DNA of 33,341 nucleotides. Origin: Planctomycetota bacterium. Its GTDB lineage: Bacteria; Planctomycetota; Phycisphaerae; Tepidisphaerales; Tepidisphaeraceae. A model generated the notes under the pieces. The model worked only from the letters and a program-made list of their open reading frames with translations. It was not told the origin of the DNA and did no database searches. This document shows, piece after piece, positions 29,844-33,341 of the stretch (the first letter of the stretch is position 1; each line of letters opens with the position of its first letter). The DNA lies in NCBI GenBank assembly GCA_038746835.1, contig JBCDKH010000016.1:1-33341 (forward strand), read 5' to 3'. The position numbers and the translations under genes were made by a program.

Positions 29844-30252
29844 GTAGTGGTCTGCGAAGCGTCTTTCGCCGTATCGGACCATGTGACCCGTGTCGCCGGT
29901 CCCTCGGCGGCGGGACGCAATCAAACCGCCTACAAATGAGGTTGTGTCATTCTGCGATGAAACGTCAGCGAGGTTTTAATGTGTGTGACGTGTGATTCGA
30001 ACTTGCACTCAATGAAGCCTTTGTGAGGCGAATGGGTCGGCGTTGCCGACTGCAAGCAACAGGAAGCAGACGCGCGTTCACAACACTCGGCCGGTGGCTT
30101 TCTCGCGGCGCTTGCGTGTCAACAGGTTGGGCCGTGTCAACCGGCAGCGGCTGCTCTTGGGCGATTCGCGTCAGATGGGAGCGGCAGGCCGCGTACGGAA
30201 ACTCGTGTCTTGGCTTCGCGTTGCCGCGGGCGACCACGACGGTGAACGGTGG
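29844..30252. other. Intergenic region with paired GTGTCAAC direct repeats
   Basis: About 409 bases between the sulfatase stop and the PEP-CTERM gene start. I accept no gene here: a 90-codon minus frame (29965-30237) shows no domain or ribosome-binding site. Two direct repeats, GTGTCAACAGG (30116-30126) and GTGTCAACCGG (30134-30144), are 18 bases apart and read as TTGACAC on the minus strand. They could be regulator half-sites or -35 elements, but I find no matching -10 at a standard distance. Confidence 0.45.
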
Positions 30253-31587
30253 TCACAGCGTCGGAAAGGCGAAGCCGTCGTCGCCCAGGTCGGTTGCCCA
30301 TTGGAGCAGGCGGTCGTGCAGGGCTTTGCGGCGGGCGTGGTGGACGCTGTTGTGGGCGAGGTTGACCTGTTCGTACGGGTCGTCGTTGAGGTTGAACAGC
30401 AGCCAGGGTTGGTGTTCGAAGCAGACGTACTTCCATCCGTCGCGCGTGACCAGGCCGCGCCAGGGGCGGTCGGTGCTGTGGCCGTGGAGTGTGGGCTCGA
30501 CCAGACTGAGGTAGGCGGAGTCGGGGAGGTCTTTCGCCGGGCGATCGTGGCAGCGGAGGTGGCTGTAGTCGATGCCGCGCATCCAGTTGGGCGGGTCGAT
30601 GCCGCACAGGCCGAGGGACGTCGGAGCGAGGTCGACGTGATTGATGAGGGCGTCGGATCGGAAGACCTTGTAGCCGTACCTCGGCACGCCGCCGCCGAAG
30701 ATCATCGGGACGCGGATGGATTCCTCGTACGGATTGGTCTTGCGGAACATGCCGTGGCTGCCGTGCATGTCGCCGTGATCGGAGAAGAAGACCAGGTGCG
30801 TCTGATCAAGCTGACCGGCGTCGGCCAAGGCGTCGCGGAGCCGGCCGAGGTTCCAGTCGAGGTTTTCGACCATCGCGTGATAGCCGGCCAACTCGCGTCG
30901 GGCCTGTTCGTGGGCGGCGGGGATGTCGGGAACGTTGGGCCGGAGCGTCACATCGGCCGGGCGGTGCCGCTGTTGCCACCGCTCGGGCGCGATGTACGGA
31001 TCGTGCGGCGGCTGGACGCTGACGACGCAGAAGTAGGGCCGATCCCCCTTGCGTCGCGCGCGGATCATGTCGATCGCGAGATCGGTCAGGGCGTCGGTCT
31101 CGAAGGTCGGCAGGCGGTAGCGCTCGATCTCGTTGCGTGACGCGTCGTGGCCATGGACGAGGCAGTCCCACGGGCTGTTGTTGTTGTCGTATCCGAGCCA
31201 CTGGGCAAAGCCGCCTCGGCGATTGCGTGGGACGGTGTGCAGAGCGGATCGGCCGTCGCGCTCGCGCCAGCCGTCGAGGTGCCACTTGCCGAACCACGCC
31301 GTGTGGTAGCCGGCGTCGTTGAACGCGGTGGCGACGGTCGGCAGTTCCGGCGGCATCTGTCGCTCGTGACCAGGGACGGCCTCGTGCGGATAGCGACTCG
31401 TCAGGAGCGAGCCGCGATACGGACAGCAGAGCGGACAGCCCGAAACCCCGTCAGCCACGACGCCCTGGGCGGCGAGGCGATCGATGTTGGGTGTGGCGAC
31501 GTTCGGGTCGCCGGCGTGGCCGACGGTCTGGGCGCGATGTTGATCGCCGAAGAACCAGATGACATTCGGCCGCGGCTGATCACTCAT
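30253..31587 (-). CDS. Sulfatase (arylsulfatase/alkaline phosphatase superfamily)
   Basis: 444-residue enzyme that removes sulfate esters, probably from sulfated polysaccharides. The formylglycine motif is C54-C-P-Y-R58 followed by GSLLTSR (C-x-P-x-R type, maturation by a formylglycine-generating enzyme). Metal and substrate residues include Asp15 (FFGDQH; the usual second Asp is Gln), FGKWHLDG, and FFSDHGDMHGSHG. The C-terminal part carries GLVTRDGWKYV...LFNLNDDPYEQVNLA, typical of family S1. There is no signal peptide, which suggests a cytoplasmic enzyme acting on imported oligosaccharides. It lies 31 bases after the FAD-dependent oxidoreductase gene and is probably in the same operon. Confidence 0.92.
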   Translation of the reverse strand: MSDQPRPNVIWFFGDQHRAQTVGHAGDPNVATPNIDRLAAQGVVADGVSGCPLCCPYRGSLLTSRYPHEAVPGHERQMPPELPTVATAFNDAGYHTAWFGKWHLDGWRERDGRSALHTVPRNRRGGFAQWLGYDNNNSPWDCLVHGHDASRNEIERYRLPTFETDALTDLAIDMIRARRKGDRPYFCVVSVQPPHDPYIAPERWQQRHRPADVTLRPNVPDIPAAHEQARRELAGYHAMVENLDWNLGRLRDALADAGQLDQTHLVFFSDHGDMHGSHGMFRKTNPYEESIRVPMIFGGGVPRYGYKVFRSDALINHVDLAPTSLGLCGIDPPNWMRGIDYSHLRCHDRPAKDLPDSAYLSLVEPTLHGHSTDRPWRGLVTRDGWKYVCFEHQPWLLFNLNDDPYEQVNLAHNSVHHARRKALHDRLLQWATDLGDDGFAFPTL

Positions 31588-31618
31588 GCGAATGTCGTAG
31601 TGAATCCCCGCAAATCGT

Positions 31619-33341
31619 TCAATCTGATCTGCCAGGATGACGACGGATCGGCCCGGCGTTCGGGTCGGCGTAGCAGCGGATGCCGAAGAGGGCGGCGGGG
31701 ACGTCGGTTGACGGATGCGTCAGTTCCAGCCGTAGCTGTCGAAGGTCAACGGCCACGTCTGGCAGCAGGATGACGTGTGAGGCGCTGTTGTCGTCAGCCT
31801 CGCCGAGCGTGTGCTCGTTGCCGTCGGCATCGATGCCGACGAGGCGGAACTGGCGAACGACGAACGGCGAGATGCTGTCGTGGTGGCCGAGCAGGACGGA
31901 CTCGAGCGGGTTGTCGAAGTCGGTGTCGAAGTGGAGGTCGACGCGGCGGATCGTCTGATGCTCCGACCATTCGACGAGCAGTGTCGGCCGTGCGTCTGAC
32001 GGGTCGGCGACCCAGGCGTTGCTGCGATCGCACGGGCGAAAGACGCCGGTCGTCAGTTCGTCTTTGCTGAAGCCGGCAACCGGCGGATCGAGCCGCATCG
32101 CGAGGTTCTGCCCGCCGGGGCGCCGCTCGGGACACCAGAAGTCGAACGCGTCAACGCCGAGGTGCTCCATGTCGGTCTGAGCCCCGGCCGACACGGCCTT
32201 GTTCGGTCGGCACTGCACCCGCATGACGCCCGTCACGCGGCGATCCGAAAGTCGCAGCTCCAATCCGTCGGCTGGGAAGACGCAGACGAAGACGTGCGCG
32301 TCGCGCGGCAACTGCGACTCGAAGCTCAGCGTCACCGCGCCGCCGTCACCCGCGGCGACGGGCACCGTGATCTGCTCGAGCGTCGTGTCGGGCGTGAAGC
32401 TGCCCGGCCGACTGCAGACGCGAAGCTCTGCCCGCATCTCCGTCGACTTTGCCGCCCGCGCCTCGATCGCCACCGATGGCATCGCGCCGGCCTTGAGCGG
32501 AAGCAGCATCGCCTGCGGGTCTTCGACCTTGAGCCAGTCGTCGGAGGCCGGAAGCCCGCCCAGCTTGAATGAGCTAGACGTCGAGAGCGTCGCATTGCCG
32601 ACCAGGTCATCTCCGTCGTCGAGCGGGACGGCCGGGATGTGCTGGGTGGACCGGAGCAGGTCGCGTTGAAGCTCGGCCAGGTGTGTTCCGGAGCTCACCT
32701 CGCGCGGCAGGACGCCGTGTCGCGCACAGACGGCCGCGGCGTGTCCGATGGCCTGGCCCATGTGGCTCGTGGTCGCCATCACCCGCGTCGAGCCAAAGGC
32801 GACGTGGCTCGCGCTCATCGTGCGTCCGCCGAGGAACAGGTTTTTGATGTTGCGGCTGTAAAGCGAGCGATACGGAATCTGATACGTCCCGATGCTGTGG
32901 TACTGGTTGCAGCCAGGCTTCTCACTGAAGACGCCGTCCGCCGGATGGAGGTCGATCGCCCAGCCGCCGAAGGCCACGGCGTCTTCGAACCGCCGCTGCT
33001 CGATGACGTCGGGCTGCGTGAGCATCACATCGCCCTCGAAACGGCGACTTTCCCGCTTTCCAGGCACGGTACCGACCCACTCGAGCGTCTTATTGGCGGC
33101 CTCGGGAAACTGGCCGCTGTTTTTGATGTGGTTCCAGACGCCGTAGATGACGCGCCACAACTCCCACTTGATCTCTTCGGTGTCATGCACGGTGTCAAGC
33201 CGTCCGCCATACTCGATCCACCAGAGCTGGCATCCTTGCTTTTCCGCATTGAATTGGCGGTACCTTGGAATGTCGGTGACGTCTTTGAGGGCAAAGCTCG
33301 GCGGCGTGTACTCGACCGGGTGGTCGAGGTCTTTCGTGTAG
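31619..33341 (-). CDS. FAD-dependent oxidoreductase with C-terminal beta-sandwich domain, 5' end outside window
   Basis: The frame is open from 31619 to the last base, so at least 573 residues are seen and the N-terminus with the first FAD motif is missing. The visible part contains LWWIEYGGRLDTVHD, ELWRVIYGVWNHIKN, RRFEGDVMLTQPDV, the GGWAIDLHP segment, PYRSLYSRNIKNLFLGGRTMSASHVAFGSTRVM and GQAIGHAAAVC, all typical of the planctomycete FAD_oxidored family. The last 250 residues or so form beta-sandwich sequence (TLLVEWSEHQTIRRVDLHFDT, VVRQFRLVGIDADG) resembling discoidin-like sugar-binding domains. A GTG at 33190 could be mistaken for the start, but the family sequence continues upstream. 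It probably oxidises a sugar before or after desulfation by the adjacent enzyme. Confidence 0.85.
   Translation of the reverse strand, partial: YTKDLDHPVEYTPPSFALKDVTDIPRYRQFNAEKQGCQLWWIEYGGRLDTVHDTEEIKWELWRVIYGVWNHIKNSGQFPEAANKTLEWVGTVPGKRESRRFEGDVMLTQPDVIEQRRFEDAVAFGGWAIDLHPADGVFSEKPGCNQYHSIGTYQIPYRSLYSRNIKNLFLGGRTMSASHVAFGSTRVMATTSHMGQAIGHAAAVCARHGVLPREVSSGTHLAELQRDLLRSTQHIPAVPLDDGDDLVGNATLSTSSSFKLGGLPASDDWLKVEDPQAMLLPLKAGAMPSVAIEARAAKSTEMRAELRVCSRPGSFTPDTTLEQITVPVAAGDGGAVTLSFESQLPRDAHVFVCVFPADGLELRLSDRRVTGVMRVQCRPNKAVSAGAQTDMEHLGVDAFDFWCPERRPGGQNLAMRLDPPVAGFSKDELTTGVFRPCDRSNAWVADPSDARPTLLVEWSEHQTIRRVDLHFDTDFDNPLESVLLGHHDSISPFVVRQFRLVGIDADGNEHTLGEADDNSASHVILLPDVAVDLRQLRLELTHPSTDVPAALFGIRCYADPNAGPIRRHPGRSD

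Noticed and set aside
29965-30237. 90-codon minus-strand gene in the gap before the PEP-CTERM genes
   Set aside because: No ribosome-binding site, no domain, and composition like random GC-rich sequence; the gap also holds direct repeats that look regulatory.

Overview
GC-rich chromosomal segment, most likely from a planctomycete and plausibly of the Phycisphaerae type. The evidence is two proteins with PEP-CTERM tails (IPEPTS, hydrophobic stretch, RRRR), a 2,075-residue secreted protein with the planctomycete-style ERLE-x-RR N-terminal signature, a sulfatase, two Gfo/Idh/MocA oxidoreductases, an Uma2-type nuclease, and intergenic DNA full of inverted repeats. Taxonomy is inferred from gene style only; there is no rRNA here.

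Layout. 1-1.2 kb: sugar-type ABC transporter ATPase. 1.2-1.9 kb: a small HUH/IS200-like (RAYT-type) protein flanked on both sides by paired REP-like hairpins. 1.9-3.85 kb (-): gatC-gatA, with an inverted repeat between them. 3.9-10.5 kb: a promoter, a foldable untranslated segment and the giant surface protein, closed by a strong terminator. 10.6-13.6 kb (+): serine beta-lactamase-like hydrolase, SpoIIE/RsbU-type phosphatase, Uma2 nuclease and an overlapping small gene. 13.6-17.2 kb (-): dihydrolipoyl dehydrogenase, TIM-barrel sugar isomerase/epimerase, Gfo/Idh oxidoreductase. 17.3-21.6 kb: AraC-type regulator divergent from a GH88-like hydrolase, SDR and second Gfo/Idh gene, probably a regulated module for unsaturated uronides. 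21.66 kb: tRNA-Cys(GCA). 22.0-24.9 kb: a two-gene cassette described below. 25.2-27.2 kb: a hypothetical protein and a GNAT acetyltransferase with a repeat inserted in frame. 27.4-29.8 kb (-): two PEP-CTERM proteins, one a metallophosphoesterase. 30.25 kb to the end (-): sulfatase preceded by an FAD-dependent oxidoreductase that runs off the window.

Most notable system: 22,030-24,867, directly downstream of tRNA-Cys. A 108-residue helical protein ends in a short beta-prone motif (A-K-K-V-F-V-V-x4-G-G-I). The next gene, a STAND/NB-ARC ATPase with seven 42-residue TPRs, begins with a matching motif (A-N-K-V-V-V-V-x4-G-D-I). This is the layout of bacterial NLR amyloid-signalling pairs, in which a small cell-death effector is templated by the NLR N-terminus. 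The function is inferred; the shared motif and architecture are visible in the sequence.

A second theme is regulatory. Several genes without a Shine-Dalgarno carry a TA-N3-T hexamer 6-10 bases upstream of the start codon (two more at 16 and 20 bases), suggesting widespread leaderless or very short-leader transcripts. A third theme is repeats: at least five unrelated inverted-repeat families occur in 33 kb, one of them read through inside a coding sequence.
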